From Pandoraea iniqua (lineage in GTDB: Bacteria > Pseudomonadota > Gammaproteobacteria > Burkholderiales > Burkholderiaceae), in contig NZ_CABPSF010000003.1 of assembly GCF_902459685.1 (NCBI RefSeq), positions 806,001-870,000 on the forward strand: a stretch of 64,000 nucleotides of DNA, written 5' to 3'. Under the pieces are notes generated by a model, which had not been told where the DNA came from, did no database searches, and saw only the letters and a list, made by a program, of their open reading frames with translations. The position numbers and the translations under genes were made by a program. Positions 26,601-36,266 of this stretch are shown here, one piece after another (positions within the stretch are counted from its first letter, which is position 1; every line of letters begins with the position of its first letter).

Positions 26601-29600
26601 ATGAACATCTCAAAATTCTTTATTGACCGGCCCATTTTTGCGGGGGTTCTTTCGGTCATCACGCTGCTGGCCGGCTTAATCGCCGTGTTCCAGCTGCCGA
26701 TCTCGGAGTACCCGGAAGTGGTACCGCCGTCGGTCGTCGTGCACGCCCAGTACCCGGGCGCCAACCCGAAGGTGATCGCTGAGACGGTGGCTTCGCCGCT
26801 CGAAGAGCAGATCAACGGTGTGGAAAACATGCTGTACATGCAGTCGCAGGCCAACAGCGACGGCAACCTGACCACGACCGTGACCTTCCGTCTGGGCACC
26901 GACCCGGACAAGGCGCAGCAGCTCGTGCAGAACCGTGTCTCGCAAGCGCTGCCGCGCCTGCCGGACGACGTGCAGCGCCTTGGCGTGACGACCATCAAGT
27001 CGTCGCCCACGCTCACGATGGTGGTGCACCTGATCTCGCCGAACGATCGCTACGACATGACCTACCTGCGCAACTACGCGCTCATCAACGTCAAGGATCG
27101 CCTCTCGCGTATCAAGGGCGTCGGTGAAGTGCAGTTGTGGGGCGCAGGCGACTACTCGATGCGTGTGTGGCTCGACCCGGCCAAAGTCGCCCAGCGCGGC
27201 CTGACCGCGTCGGACGTGGTGAAGGCCATTCGCGAGCAGAACGTGCAGGTCGCCGCAGGTGTGATCGGCGCAACGCCGGCCGGCCCGGATACGCCGCTGC
27301 AACTCAACGTCAATGCGCGTGGCCGTCTGAACACGGAAGAAGAGTTCCGCGACATCATCCTGAAGACCTCGCCGGACGGCGCCGTGACGCATCTGGGCGA
27401 TGTGGCCCGCGTGCAACTCGACGCGTCGTCGTACAGCCTGCGCTCGTTGCTCGACAACAAGCCGGCCGTGGGTCTGGGTATCAACCAGTCGCCGGGTGCG
27501 AACTCGTTGCAAATCTCGGACGACGTCCGCGCAGCGATGGCCGACCTGCAAAAAGACATGCCCCCGGGCGTGGAATACCGCATCGAGTACGACCCGACGC
27601 AGTTCGTGCGCTCGTCGATCTCGGCCGTGGTGCACACGCTGCTCGAAGCTATCGCGCTGGTGGTGCTGGTGGTGATCGTGTTCCTGCAAACGTGGCGTGC
27701 ATCGATCATCCCGCTGCTTGCCGTGCCGGTCTCGATCGTGGGTACGTTTGCCCTGCTGCTCGGCTTCGGCTACTCGATCAACGCGTTGTCGCTGTTCGGG
27801 ATGGTGCTGGCCATCGGTATCGTGGTGGACGATGCGATCGTGGTGGTGGAAAACGTCGAGCGGAACATCGCTGCCGGGCTGACACCGAAGGAAGCGACGT
27901 ATCAGGCCATGCGGGAAGTGAGCGGTCCGATTGTCGCCATCGCCCTCACGCTGGTAGCCGTGTTCGTGCCGCTCGCGTTCATGTCGGGCCTGACGGGTCA
28001 GTTCTACAAGCAGTTCGCCATGACCATCGCCATCTCGACGGTGATCTCGGCCTTCAACTCGCTGACGCTCTCGCCGGCCATGGCCGCCCTGCTGCTCAAG
28101 GACCATCACGCCAAGCCGGACTGGCTCACGCGTCAGATGAATCGCTATCTCGGCGGCTTCTTCGGTGCATTCAACCGCGTGTTCCATCGCGGTTCGGAAA
28201 AGTACGGTCAGGGCGTGACCCGCGTGATCGGTCGCAAGGCCGTCATGATGGCGCTGTTCGCGGTGCTGCTGGGTATCACGGTGCTGCTGGGCAAGGTGGT
28301 GCCGGGCGGTTTCGTGCCGGCGCAGGACAAGGAATATCTGATCGCCTTCGCTCAGTTGCCCAACGGTGCATCGCTTGAGCGCACCGACAAGGTGATTCGC
28401 GACATGTCGGCCATCGCACTGAAGACCCCCGGCGTGAAGAGCGCCGTGGCGTTCCCGGGGATGTCGGTCAACGGCTTCACCAACTCGTCGTCGGCAGGCA
28501 TCGTGTTCGTCACGCTCAAGCCGTTCGACCAGCGTAAGGACAAGTCGTTGTCGGCGGCCGCGATTGCAGCAAAGCTCAACGGCGAGTACTCGAAGAACAA
28601 GGACTCGTTCATCGCCGTGTTCCCGCCCCCGCCGGTGCTGGGTCTGGGTACGCTCGGCGGCTTCAAGCTGCAAGTGGAAGACCGTGGTGCACTCGGCTAC
28701 GAAGCCCTGAACGATGCAACGCAAGCGTTCATCAAGAAGGCCTCGCAGACGAAGGAACTGGGCCCGACGTTCTCGTCGTACCAGATCAACGTGCCGCAAC
28801 TGAACGTGGACCTCGACCGTGTGAAGGCCAAGCAGCTCGGCGTGCCGATCACCGACGTGTTCGACACCATGCAGATCTACCTCGGTTCGCTGTACGTGAA
28901 CGACTTCAACAAGTTCGGCCGCGTGTATCAGGTGCGTGTGCAGGCAGACGCTCCGTTCCGTGCCCATGCCGAAGACATCGGCCTGCTCAAGACGCGTAAC
29001 TCGTCGGGCGATATGGTGCCGCTGTCGTCGCTGGTGAAGGTCACGCCGACGTACGGTCCGGAAATGGTGGTGCGCTACAACGGCTACACGGCTGCGGACA
29101 TCAACGGTGGCCCGGCCCCGGGTTACTCGTCGGGTCAGGCACAGGCTGCGGTGGAGAAGATTGCCGCCGAAACCCTGCCGCGTGGTGTGAAGTTCGAATG
29201 GACCGACCTGACGTATCAGCAAATTCTGGCGGGCGATTCGGCGATGTGGGTGTTCCCGATCTCGGTGCTGCTGGTGTTCCTGGTGCTGGCTGCTCAGTAT
29301 GAAAGCCTGACGCTGCCGCTGGCCGTGATCATGATCGTGCCGATGAGCATCATGTCTGCCCTGTTCGGGGTGTGGCTGACGCGCGGTGACAACAACATCT
29401 TCACGCAGATCGGTTTGATGGTGCTGGTGGGGTTGTCGGCGAAGAACGCGATTCTGATCGTGGAATTCGCCCGGGAACTGGAAATGCAGGGCCGCACTGC
29501 CGCGGCTGCCGCTATCGAGGCAAGCCGCCTGCGTCTGCGCCCGATTCTGATGACGTCCATCGCGTTCATCATGGGTGTGGTGCCGCTGGTGATGTCGACC

Positions 29601-29786
29601 GGTGCGGGTTCGGAAATGCGTCATGCCATGGGCGTGGCCGTGTTCTTCGGCATGATCGGCGTGACCGGTTTCGGTCTGGTGCTGACGCCGGTGTTCTACG
29701 TGCTGCTGCGCACCTTGGCCGGCAAGAAGCCGCTGCATAGCGCTCACGCGTCGACCATGCCCGCCAACGTCAAGGCCGAAGTCTGA
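26601..29786 (+). CDS. RND multidrug efflux permease (MexF/CeoB/BpeF-like, HAE-1)
   Basis: 1061 residues, full-length HAE-1 transporter. It begins MNISKFFIDRPIFAGVLSV and has twelve membrane helices in two sets with two large periplasmic loops. The proton-relay aspartates lie in GIVVDDAIVVVENVER (TM4). LTPVFYVLL ends the last helix. The permease is driven by proton motive force and exports amphiphilic drugs such as chloramphenicol, trimethoprim or quinolones in homologues. It is the central gene of the operon. Confidence 0.97.
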   Translation: MNISKFFIDRPIFAGVLSVITLLAGLIAVFQLPISEYPEVVPPSVVVHAQYPGANPKVIAETVASPLEEQINGVENMLYMQSQANSDGNLTTTVTFRLGTDPDKAQQLVQNRVSQALPRLPDDVQRLGVTTIKSSPTLTMVVHLISPNDRYDMTYLRNYALINVKDRLSRIKGVGEVQLWGAGDYSMRVWLDPAKVAQRGLTASDVVKAIREQNVQVAAGVIGATPAGPDTPLQLNVNARGRLNTEEEFRDIILKTSPDGAVTHLGDVARVQLDASSYSLRSLLDNKPAVGLGINQSPGANSLQISDDVRAAMADLQKDMPPGVEYRIEYDPTQFVRSSISAVVHTLLEAIALVVLVVIVFLQTWRASIIPLLAVPVSIVGTFALLLGFGYSINALSLFGMVLAIGIVVDDAIVVVENVERNIAAGLTPKEATYQAMREVSGPIVAIALTLVAVFVPLAFMSGLTGQFYKQFAMTIAISTVISAFNSLTLSPAMAALLLKDHHAKPDWLTRQMNRYLGGFFGAFNRVFHRGSEKYGQGVTRVIGRKAVMMALFAVLLGITVLLGKVVPGGFVPAQDKEYLIAFAQLPNGASLERTDKVIRDMSAIALKTPGVKSAVAFPGMSVNGFTNSSSAGIVFVTLKPFDQRKDKSLSAAAIAAKLNGEYSKNKDSFIAVFPPPPVLGLGTLGGFKLQVEDRGALGYEALNDATQAFIKKASQTKELGPTFSSYQINVPQLNVDLDRVKAKQLGVPITDVFDTMQIYLGSLYVNDFNKFGRVYQVRVQADAPFRAHAEDIGLLKTRNSSGDMVPLSSLVKVTPTYGPEMVVRYNGYTAADINGGPAPGYSSGQAQAAVEKIAAETLPRGVKFEWTDLTYQQILAGDSAMWVFPISVLLVFLVLAAQYESLTLPLAVIMIVPMSIMSALFGVWLTRGDNNIFTQIGLMVLVGLSAKNAILIVEFARELEMQGRTAAAAAIEASRLRLRPILMTSIAFIMGVVPLVMSTGAGSEMRHAMGVAVFFGMIGVTGFGLVLTPVFYVLLRTLAGKKPLHSAHASTMPANVKAEV

Positions 29787-29798
29787 AGGATGCCAATC

Positions 29799-31379
29799 AT
29801 GCAATCGCAATGGATCAAACGCAGTCTGGGTATCTCGAGCTTGCTCGGTGCCCTGCTGGTGGTGGCGGGCTGCTCGATGGCCCCCACGTATGAAGTGCCG
29901 AAGGTGACCGATAAAGGCACGCCGACGGCGTTCAAGGAAGCCTCGCTGTCGGCCGCCGACGCGGGCACGTGGAAGACCGCACAGCCCTCGGAAGCGGTGG
30001 CGCGCGGTGAATGGTGGAAGGTGTTCGGCGACGCGACGCTCGACAAGCTCGAAGACGACGCGCTCGCCGCCAACCAAAGCCTGAAGGCTGCGGCGGCGCG
30101 CGTGCAGGAAGCGCGCGGCGTGCAGCGTCAGGCACGTGCCGCCCTCTTCCCGACGCTTGACGCGGGCTTCGGCCCGACACGTCAGAAGATCTCGCCGGCC
30201 TCGCAGTTGCAGCCGGACGGCGGCAATATCGCGCCGTACACGCTGTGGCGTGCGCAGGCGAGCGTGGGCTACGAAGTGGATCTGTTTGGCCGCGTGTCGG
30301 ATAACGTGGCCGCCGCCCGCGCGGATGCCGAGCAAAGCGAAGCGTTGTACCGCTCGGTGCAGCTCGCGTTGCAGGCCGACGTGGCGCAGAACTACTTCAA
30401 CCTGCGTGAGCTCGACGCCGAACAGGCGCTGTACACACAAACCGTGAAGCTGCGTGAAGACGCACTCAAGCTCGTGCAACGCCGTTTTACCGAAGGTGAC
30501 ATCGACGAGTTGGATGTGGCGCGCGCCAAGGCCGAGCTGGCCACGGCGCAGTCGGATTCGCTGGCTGTCGCGCGACTTCGTGCCGCGTCGGAGCACAGCC
30601 TCGCGATTCTGCTGGGCAAGACGCCGGCGGAGTTCACGTACACGCCGACGCCGCTTCAACCGGTCTCCGTGCGCATTCCGGCGGGGTTGCCTTCGGCACT
30701 GCTGGAGCGCCGCCCGGATATCGCCGCGGCTGAACGTGCGATGGCTGCCGCCAACGCCCGTATCGGTGTGGCGAAGGCTGCGTTCTTCCCGTCGCTCTCG
30801 CTCACGGGCTCGGGCGGCTTTGAAGCGGCCACGTTGGGCGATCTGTTCAACTGGTCGAGCCGGACGTTCCTGCTCGGCCCGGCCGTGGGCGGCTTGCTGG
30901 CGTTGCCGATCTTCGACGGCGGTGCACGCAGCGGGAATCTGTCGCGGGCACGGGCGCAGTACGAAGAAGATGTCGCGAACTATCGCCAGCAAGTGCTCGT
31001 GGCGTTCCGCGAAGTCGAGGACAACCTGTCGAACCTGCGCTTGCTCGCCGACCAGACGCGCGCTCAGGACGATGCCGTGAAGGCGTCGAACCGCGCAGCG
31101 CAACTGTCGCGCACGCAATACAAGGAAGGCTCGATCGCTTATCTGGATGTCATCGACGCCGAACGCACGGTGTTGCAATCACAACGCAGCGCGGTGCAGT
31201 TGGCCGGTGCGCAAGCCGTGTCGACCGTCAACCTGATCCGCGCACTGGGTGGCGGCTGGGGTGACGTGCCGGCGGCAGCGGGCACGCCGGCGGCGGGTTC
31301 GGCAGGTACGCCTGTGGCCACCGCCAATGCACCGGCTGTCGGTGTGGCGACGAGTGCGGCAACGGTTGCCGCTCGATGA
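29799..31379 (+). CDS. RND efflux outer-membrane lipoprotein (OprN/OpcM/OprC-like, NodT family)
   Basis: 526 residues. The lipoprotein signal ends in VVAGC, so Cys25 is acylated. It has the two TolC-like repeats with YEVDLFGRV and LPIFDGG, and a variable Ala/Gly/Pro-rich C-terminus. The ATG at 29799 is preferred because AAGGA lies eight bases before it; the ATG at 29790 is too close to that site. It completes the tripartite pump. Confidence 0.94.
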   Translation: MQSQWIKRSLGISSLLGALLVVAGCSMAPTYEVPKVTDKGTPTAFKEASLSAADAGTWKTAQPSEAVARGEWWKVFGDATLDKLEDDALAANQSLKAAAARVQEARGVQRQARAALFPTLDAGFGPTRQKISPASQLQPDGGNIAPYTLWRAQASVGYEVDLFGRVSDNVAAARADAEQSEALYRSVQLALQADVAQNYFNLRELDAEQALYTQTVKLREDALKLVQRRFTEGDIDELDVARAKAELATAQSDSLAVARLRAASEHSLAILLGKTPAEFTYTPTPLQPVSVRIPAGLPSALLERRPDIAAAERAMAAANARIGVAKAAFFPSLSLTGSGGFEAATLGDLFNWSSRTFLLGPAVGGLLALPIFDGGARSGNLSRARAQYEEDVANYRQQVLVAFREVEDNLSNLRLLADQTRAQDDAVKASNRAAQLSRTQYKEGSIAYLDVIDAERTVLQSQRSAVQLAGAQAVSTVNLIRALGGGWGDVPAAAGTPAAGSAGTPVATANAPAVGVATSAATVAAR

Positions 31380-31796
31380 GTGATGAAAAGACGTAAATAA
31401 CAGTGAAGTGATTTAGCGTTGTAGGCACCGAAAGCATCGGGCCGGCGGCCGCCCTCGTGTCCCCCAAGGCGAGCGGCGCGTGGAGTTGCCCCCTCCCCTT
31501 GCGCGCCATGCGCGCCGCCGGTTTCGATGCTCCTTCGGGATGCCGCAACAGGAATGTTTCACCGGGTTTTCCACCCGTTTTCAACCCGTTTCTTCCCTGC
31601 GTCCCTGCTTGCCCGGCGTCTGTCCCACGTCAATCGACGTCCGACATGCCCGGGCTTTTTTTTGTCTTGCGATGGTAGGATGGCCCTACGATTGCCGTCA
31701 TATGCAGCGCACCTGCACGGTGATCGTTACTGGCAAGTCATCTCGAATGCTTCCCCCGCGTGCGGTCGCCAGACCTTACGAAAAGGAGTGCAAAGA
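31380..31796. other. intergenic region after the efflux operon
   Basis: 417 bp with no credible gene. It holds the terminator-like hairpin at 31611 and, further on, the short inverted repeat GTAGG-N5-CCTAC before the RcnB-like gene, whose promoter must also lie here. Confidence 0.5.
31611..31663 (+). terminator. probable intrinsic terminator of the efflux operon
   Basis: Outer arms GCCCGG / CCGGGC, an inner ACGTC-AATC-GACGT hairpin, then a run of eight T. It lies about 230 bp after the outer-membrane protein stop, so the operon would have a long 3' UTR. Confidence 0.55.
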
Positions 31797-32252
31797 ATGA
31801 AGATGCACAAGACGTTGTCGATTGTTCTCGCCGCCGGCATGGCGGTGTCATCCACCCTCGCCCTCGCACAGGGCGGCCCACCGCCGCAAGGTGGTCCCGG
31901 TGGCCCGGGCCGCGGCGATCAGGGCGACCGTGGCGACCACAAAGGTCCGCCCCCCGGCCATGGCGGCCCGCAACACGGTGCGCCGCAAGGACACGGCCCA
32001 CAACACGGCGGCCCGCCGCCTCGCGGTCACGCAGGCCCCGCTGAAGATACATGGCAACACCCGGATTGGCGCAAAGGGGACCGTGTCCCGCAGCAGTATC
32101 GCGACCGTCAGTATGTCGTCGAAAATTATCGCGACTACCGCCTGCCGCCGCCCCGTCGTGGGTATCAATGGGTTGGCGTCGGCGGGGACTTCCTGCTGGT
32201 GGCCATCGCGACCGGCGTGATCGCGGACATGGTGGTCGGCGGCGGACGCTGA
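31797..32252 (+). CDS. RcnB family periplasmic protein
   Basis: 151 residues with a strong ribosome-binding site (AAGGAG) and a signal peptide ending ALAQ. The centre is Gly/Pro/His-rich (GPPPGHGGPQHG). The C-terminal domain has the RcnB pattern: W..GDR.P..YR...YVV..YR.Y.L..PP.GYQWV..GGDFLLV....GVI. RcnB-type proteins are periplasmic; the E. coli member affects nickel/cobalt homeostasis, but many paralogues have no known role. A single gene with its own terminator. Confidence 0.9.
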   Translation: MKMHKTLSIVLAAGMAVSSTLALAQGGPPPQGGPGGPGRGDQGDRGDHKGPPPGHGGPQHGAPQGHGPQHGGPPPRGHAGPAEDTWQHPDWRKGDRVPQQYRDRQYVVENYRDYRLPPPRRGYQWVGVGGDFLLVAIATGVIADMVVGGGR

Positions 32253-32308
32253 CCGCCACGCGCCACTGACCGTGGCAAATTCCCGCTGACTTGCCAAATT
32301 TGCCAACG

Positions 32309-32339
32309 AGCGGCAGGGCCTCAAAGCCCTGCCGCTTTT
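32309..32339 (+). terminator. intrinsic terminator after the RcnB-like gene
   Basis: AGCGGCAGGGC / GCCCTGCCGCT stem, six-base loop, then TTTT. Confidence 0.85.
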
Positions 32340-32489
32340 GCATTCCGCGTTGCCACCTCGCAAGACATCCCTCCTACATCGTCTCGTTTTCTTCCTTTTG
32401 GTGCATCGCGTTGCCAGCGCGTGGGGCAACGCAGGGATTTCGCTGCGCCGCAGCACTAAAATCACGCGCTCATGCTCTCCCAATCCATC

Positions 32490-32504
32490 GATATACGATA
32501 TATC
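32490..32504. promoter_or_regulatory. palindrome in the AT-rich promoter region
   Basis: Perfect inverted repeat GATATA-CGA-TATATC, 57 bp before the HPP-CBS start codon. It could be an operator. The binding protein is unknown. Confidence 0.35.
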
Positions 32505-32560
32505 ATGCACAAAATATCAATCGATTGCCCCACTTCGGTGCGGTCGGCGGAGGGGACGAC

Positions 32561-33691
32561 ATGGCAATGACGCAACGTGATGTAAGGCAGTGGTTGACCG
32601 GTTTTCTGCCCGCCGTGGTGGCGGTGCAATGGCGCGAGCGGTTACGCGCCGGGGTGGGTGCCTTGTGTGGCATCGCCTTCACTGGCGGCCTGATGCTCTG
32701 GCTGCTGGGCCCCGCGACCTATATTCCGTGGCTGGTCGCCCCGATGGGTGCCTCCGCAGTCTTGTTGTTCGGCGTTCCTGCCAGTCCCCTTGCGCAGCCG
32801 TGGTCGATCCTCGGCGGCAATCTCGTTTCGGCGTTCGTCGGTGTGACGTGCGCCATGTTCATCCCGTCGCCCGTCGTGGCGGCGGCCGCCGCCGTCGGTA
32901 TCTCGATCGCGTTGATGTTCACGCTGCGTTGCGTGCATCCGCCCTCAGGTGCCGTGGCATTGACGGCTGTCCTCGGTGGCCCCGCCGTGCACTCCCTCGG
33001 CTACGGCTTCCTGCTGGAGCCGATTGCGGTGCAGTCCGTGGCCCTGCTGGCCGCAGCCATCGCTTATCACGCGATCACCGGCCATCGGTATCCGCACGTG
33101 GCCCGCGCCCAAGCGGCACCGGCGCGTCCGGCTGCCGACGCCACGGCCGGCGTTCAGGTCACCACGGCCGATGCCGAAAAGGCGCTCGCCCGTCACAGTG
33201 AACTGCTCTCCATCTCAGCCGACGATCTGGCCGATCTGCTGCGCGATACCCAACGCGAAGCCTATGCCCGCCGGGCACGTGAACTGACCGTTGGCGACGT
33301 GATGACGAAGTCGCCCGCCCATGTGAAGGCCTACGACGAGGTGCCTACGGCTTGGCGCATGTTGCAGCGCCACGGTCTCGACGCCCTGCCGGTTGTGGAT
33401 GCCGATGCCCGGGTGATCGGTCTGGTCACGCGTCACGATCTGCATACCCGGCGCGCCCGCGCACAACGCTGGCCTCGCTTTGGCGTGGCCTTGAGCGCGG
33501 GGCCGCGTCCGTCCGTGCGCGAACTCATCCAGCCCGGCATGAAGTCTGCCACCACCGGCATGCTGCTTTCCGAAATCGTGCCGTTGCTCGCCGCCCAGCG
33601 CCACGGCACGGTGCCGGTGCTGGACGAGGCCGCGCGGCTCGTCGGCGTGATTACGCACGCGGAAGTCCTGCGCAAAGTCATGTCGGCTTGA
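32561..33691 (+). CDS. HPP-family membrane protein with C-terminal CBS pair
   Basis: 376 residues. The start has an excellent GGAGGGGAC site. An HPP domain with four membrane helices (about 25-170) includes LVAPMGASAVLLFGVPASPLAQPW and CVHPPSGAVAL, the conserved HPP signature. Two CBS motifs follow (VGDVMTKSPAHV about 245 to GLVTRHDL; then about 320 to GVITHAEVL). CBS pairs bind adenine nucleotides and regulate transport. The HPP substrate is unclear; some family members have been linked to nitrite transport. Confidence 0.92.
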   Translation: MAMTQRDVRQWLTGFLPAVVAVQWRERLRAGVGALCGIAFTGGLMLWLLGPATYIPWLVAPMGASAVLLFGVPASPLAQPWSILGGNLVSAFVGVTCAMFIPSPVVAAAAAVGISIALMFTLRCVHPPSGAVALTAVLGGPAVHSLGYGFLLEPIAVQSVALLAAAIAYHAITGHRYPHVARAQAAPARPAADATAGVQVTTADAEKALARHSELLSISADDLADLLRDTQREAYARRARELTVGDVMTKSPAHVKAYDEVPTAWRMLQRHGLDALPVVDADARVIGLVTRHDLHTRRARAQRWPRFGVALSAGPRPSVRELIQPGMKSATTGMLLSEIVPLLAAQRHGTVPVLDEAARLVGVITHAEVLRKVMSA

Positions 33692-34048
33692 ATGGTCGAT
33701 GGTGGGCGCGCAGCGACAGCGGCGCGCTCACCCTTCCCCCCGTCATTCGATCGTTGTTTTTCGCACAACGAAACACGTCGACCACGCGTGTCGACGCTTC
33801 CCTCCAAACACCCTCCTCTCTCCTCGCCCGCCATTTGTCAGGCATTCGCCGATCTGTGAGAATGGCGGCGTCGTGACATGCATGTGGCGCGCCGCATAAC
33901 GTATTCGATCAACGGGCGCGCATCTCCATTGCCGGCATACCACGACGGGTGCGCTCACGGCCAAACCACCCCGCGCTCCTCAGAAGCTCCGGGACGCGTC
34001 ATCGCCGCACAGCTTCGGATCACGAAGCGACACACGCTCAGGGGAATC
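33692..34048. other. intergenic region with a possible hairpin
   Basis: 357 bp with no supported gene. At 33701-33732 GGTGGGCGCGC and GCGCGCTCACC pair at 10 of 11 positions around a 10-nt loop. No T-run follows, so if it ends transcription of the HPP-CBS gene it is not a classical terminator. Confidence 0.4.
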
Positions 34049-34876
34049 ATGGAACCGATCACGTTCAAGCAGTGTTTCAAGGGAGCATGGCGCGACGGAT
34101 TCGACGCCCTGCGCAGCCGCCCGTTGCTGAGTATTACGATTGCCGTCGTCATGCTCGTCGCGACGGCACTTAACGCTTCGGTCAAACAACTGATGCTCAT
34201 GACGACGCAAAGCGGCGGCTCGCCGGGGCTTCGTCTGGGTCTCGGCGCGCTGGCAGTGCTTCTGACGCTCGTGATTTTGTTCTCGTTCGCGGTGTTGGCC
34301 GTGCACGTGTATCGCCACACGATTCTCGGCGCCGATGCCGCGCGGCAAACGCCGTGGTACGGCAGAGACCTCTGGCGCTATATATGGGCGGCGATCCAAG
34401 TCGGCTTCGTGCTCAGCGTCATGCTCACGCTTGCGCTTCTGGTTGCCGTGTTCGCGTTGCGCGCCGCCAGCCTGAGCGACTCACGCCCAGCCATGGCGAC
34501 GTTCACGGCGCTCCTGCTTTGCGCTTTGGTGTTTTTTATGGTGCGCATATCGCTCATCTTCGGGCAGGTCAGCGTGGGCAGAGCCAAGCGCTGGCGGGCG
34601 GCTTGGGAGGACACGCGCGGTCATTTCTGGGTGATGCTCGGCACCGGTATCGTAACGGTGCTGCCGCTGATGGGTGTTGGCTTGCTGCTGACGATCGCCT
34701 TCGGCCTACTGCTGCACGTCATGCCCGGCGTTACGACCGTCCTGCTCGGCGCGCTGATCTTACAGACCCTCGTGACGGTGGCCTACATTGCCGTGGGGAC
34801 GAGCCTGCACGGCTGGTTTTACCGGCGTTACGCAGACCGCATGCTTGCGCTCGACGATACCCCGGACGACGTCTGA
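34049..34876 (+). CDS. multi-pass inner-membrane protein, function unknown
   Basis: 275 residues. AGGGGAATC precedes the ATG. Six hydrophobic segments are visible, at about 27-45, 65-90, 115-140, 152-172, 195-215 and 225-255. A conserved-looking cytoplasmic stretch VGRAKRWRAAWEDTRGHFWVM lies between helices. The pattern resembles uncharacterised membrane proteins of Burkholderiaceae. There are no catalytic motifs and no operon partner on the same strand. Confidence 0.8.
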   Translation: MEPITFKQCFKGAWRDGFDALRSRPLLSITIAVVMLVATALNASVKQLMLMTTQSGGSPGLRLGLGALAVLLTLVILFSFAVLAVHVYRHTILGADAARQTPWYGRDLWRYIWAAIQVGFVLSVMLTLALLVAVFALRAASLSDSRPAMATFTALLLCALVFFMVRISLIFGQVSVGRAKRWRAAWEDTRGHFWVMLGTGIVTVLPLMGVGLLLTIAFGLLLHVMPGVTTVLLGALILQTLVTVAYIAVGTSLHGWFYRRYADRMLALDDTPDDV

Positions 34877-34894
34877 GCCTGGCGCCCGCCGCCG

Positions 34895-35224
34895 TCAGCG
34901 CTTAGTAATCACCAGTTGCGTGGCCAGTCCGTGCTGCACTTGCGGCACGACGGCCAGCCGCACTTCGATGATCTCGGCTTCGCCCTGTCGAACGGCCATT
35001 GGCATCGCATAAACGCACGCGTGCACACGCTGCACGAGCAGCGCGCCGTTGGGCTTTTCTTGGGGAGTGAAACGCATGCTCGCCAAACGGTCGAGCAGGA
35101 AATTGGCAACATCGCCATCAGCGAGCACTTCTACACCGATGATCCGGGCAAACTCGTCGTGGGCGAACCGGCACGCCAAGGCTGCCGTTTCTACGAGATT
35201 CCCTTCGTCCGCTATCACTTTCAT
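34895..35224 (-). CDS. small hypothetical protein
   Basis: 109 residues, soluble, starting MKVIADEGNLVETAALACRF. No signal peptide or known motif was recognised. It has reasonable amino-acid composition for a real gene and fills the gap between two convergent units, but the ribosome-binding site is weak. The start could be the upstream in-frame ATG at 35284. Confidence 0.55.
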   Translation of the reverse strand: MKVIADEGNLVETAALACRFAHDEFARIIGVEVLADGDVANFLLDRLASMRFTPQEKPNGALLVQRVHACVYAMPMAVRQGEAEIIEVRLAVVPQVQHGLATQLVITKR

Positions 35225-35321
35225 GATGTCTCTGGGAGGTCTGACGGATGTCTGTCGCAGGCAGGCGAACGGCGCGAAGCACACCGCCTCGATGCCTCAT
35301 GACGAGAAATCCTAGCACGCG

Positions 35322-35357
35322 AAAGCCCCCATTCGCATCATCCGAATGGGGGCTTTT
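35322..35357. terminator. intrinsic terminator (bidirectional) downstream of map
   Basis: AAAGCCCCCATTCG / CGAATGGGGGCTTTT, a perfect stem with a 7-nt loop. It follows the map stop by about 80 bp on the reverse strand. Confidence 0.8.
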
Positions 35358-35435
35358 GTTCGACTGAACTTCGGCGGCTATCCGCGCGGGTGACGCACTA
35401 CCCATGCCCCCGCGCGCGATCTCGATCCGACCCGA

Positions 35436-36266
35436 TCAGGCGGCGTTTGCCGTGGCCGGGCTGACGCTGAGCGCACCAAAACGCTCGTATTCGCCGAGCC
35501 CGTCGGGCCACTGCGTCAGCACTTCGAAACCGGTCTCGGTCACGGCCACCATGTGTTCCCACTGGGCGGAGAGCGAACGGTCGCGCGTGACCACCGTCCA
35601 GCCGTCGCCCAACTGTTTGGTGTCGGACTTGCCCGCGTTGACCATCGGCTCGATCGTGAAGATCATGCCCGGCTTGAGCGTCAGCCCGGTGCCGGGACGG
35701 CCGTAGTGAAGCACCTGCGGATCGTCGTGATACGTCGTGCCGATGCCGTGGCCGCAATAGTCGCGCACGATGCTGAAGCCTTCGCGATGGGCGACGGTCT
35801 GGATCGCGTAGCCCACGTCACCGAGCGTGGCGCCCGGACGAACGGCACGAATGCCCGCGACCATCGCCTCATAGGTGGTGTCGACCAGCCGCTTGGCGAG
35901 AATGCCGGGCTTGCCCGCGTAATACATACGGCTCGTATCGCCGAACCAGCCGTCTTTGATCAGTGCGACGTCGATGTTGACGATATCGCCGTCATGCAGT
36001 CGCTTTTCGCCGGGAATGCCGTGGCAGACCACGTGATTGACCGACGTGCAGACCGTTTTCGGATACCCGTGATAGCCGATGTTGGCCGGCACGGCTTTCA
36101 GCTCATGCACGATGAAATCGTGGCAAATGCGGTCAAGTTCATCGGTCGTGACACCGGGTTTGACGTGTTCGCCAATCATGTCGAGCACTTGTGCGGCCAA
36201 CTGGCCGGCACGGCGTGAGAGGGCAACTTCTTCTTTCGAGCGGATGACAACGTGTTCGCGCACCAT
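35436..36266 (-). CDS. map: methionine aminopeptidase type I
   Basis: 276 residues. The metal-binding residues are in place: DIVNIDVALIKDGWFGDTSRMY (two Asp), CGHGIG (His), FTIEPMV (Glu) and AQWEHMVAVTETG (Glu). It removes N-terminal methionine in the cytosol. Its ATG overlaps the stop of the ParD-like gene (TAATG), so translation is coupled. A short C-terminal extension follows the usual end. This may be a second Map, since housekeeping map usually sits beside rpsB. Confidence 0.95.
   Translation of the reverse strand: MVREHVVIRSKEEVALSRRAGQLAAQVLDMIGEHVKPGVTTDELDRICHDFIVHELKAVPANIGYHGYPKTVCTSVNHVVCHGIPGEKRLHDGDIVNIDVALIKDGWFGDTSRMYYAGKPGILAKRLVDTTYEAMVAGIRAVRPGATLGDVGYAIQTVAHREGFSIVRDYCGHGIGTTYHDDPQVLHYGRPGTGLTLKPGMIFTIEPMVNAGKSDTKQLGDGWTVVTRDRSLSAQWEHMVAVTETGFEVLTQWPDGLGEYERFGALSVSPATANAA

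Larger units (their letters stand above)
32253..32560. other. intergenic region before the HPP-CBS gene
   Basis: 308 bp. It contains the terminator at 32309, an AT-rich segment around 32480-32520 with a perfect GATATA-CGA-TATATC palindrome, and the GGAGGGG ribosome-binding site of the next gene. No further gene is credible here. Confidence 0.5.

Noticed and set aside
26676..31178. 1500-codon reverse open frame over the RND genes
   Set aside because: It is antisense to strongly supported adaptor-independent permease and channel genes. Its product is Arg/His-rich and without domains, as expected from a high-GC shadow frame.
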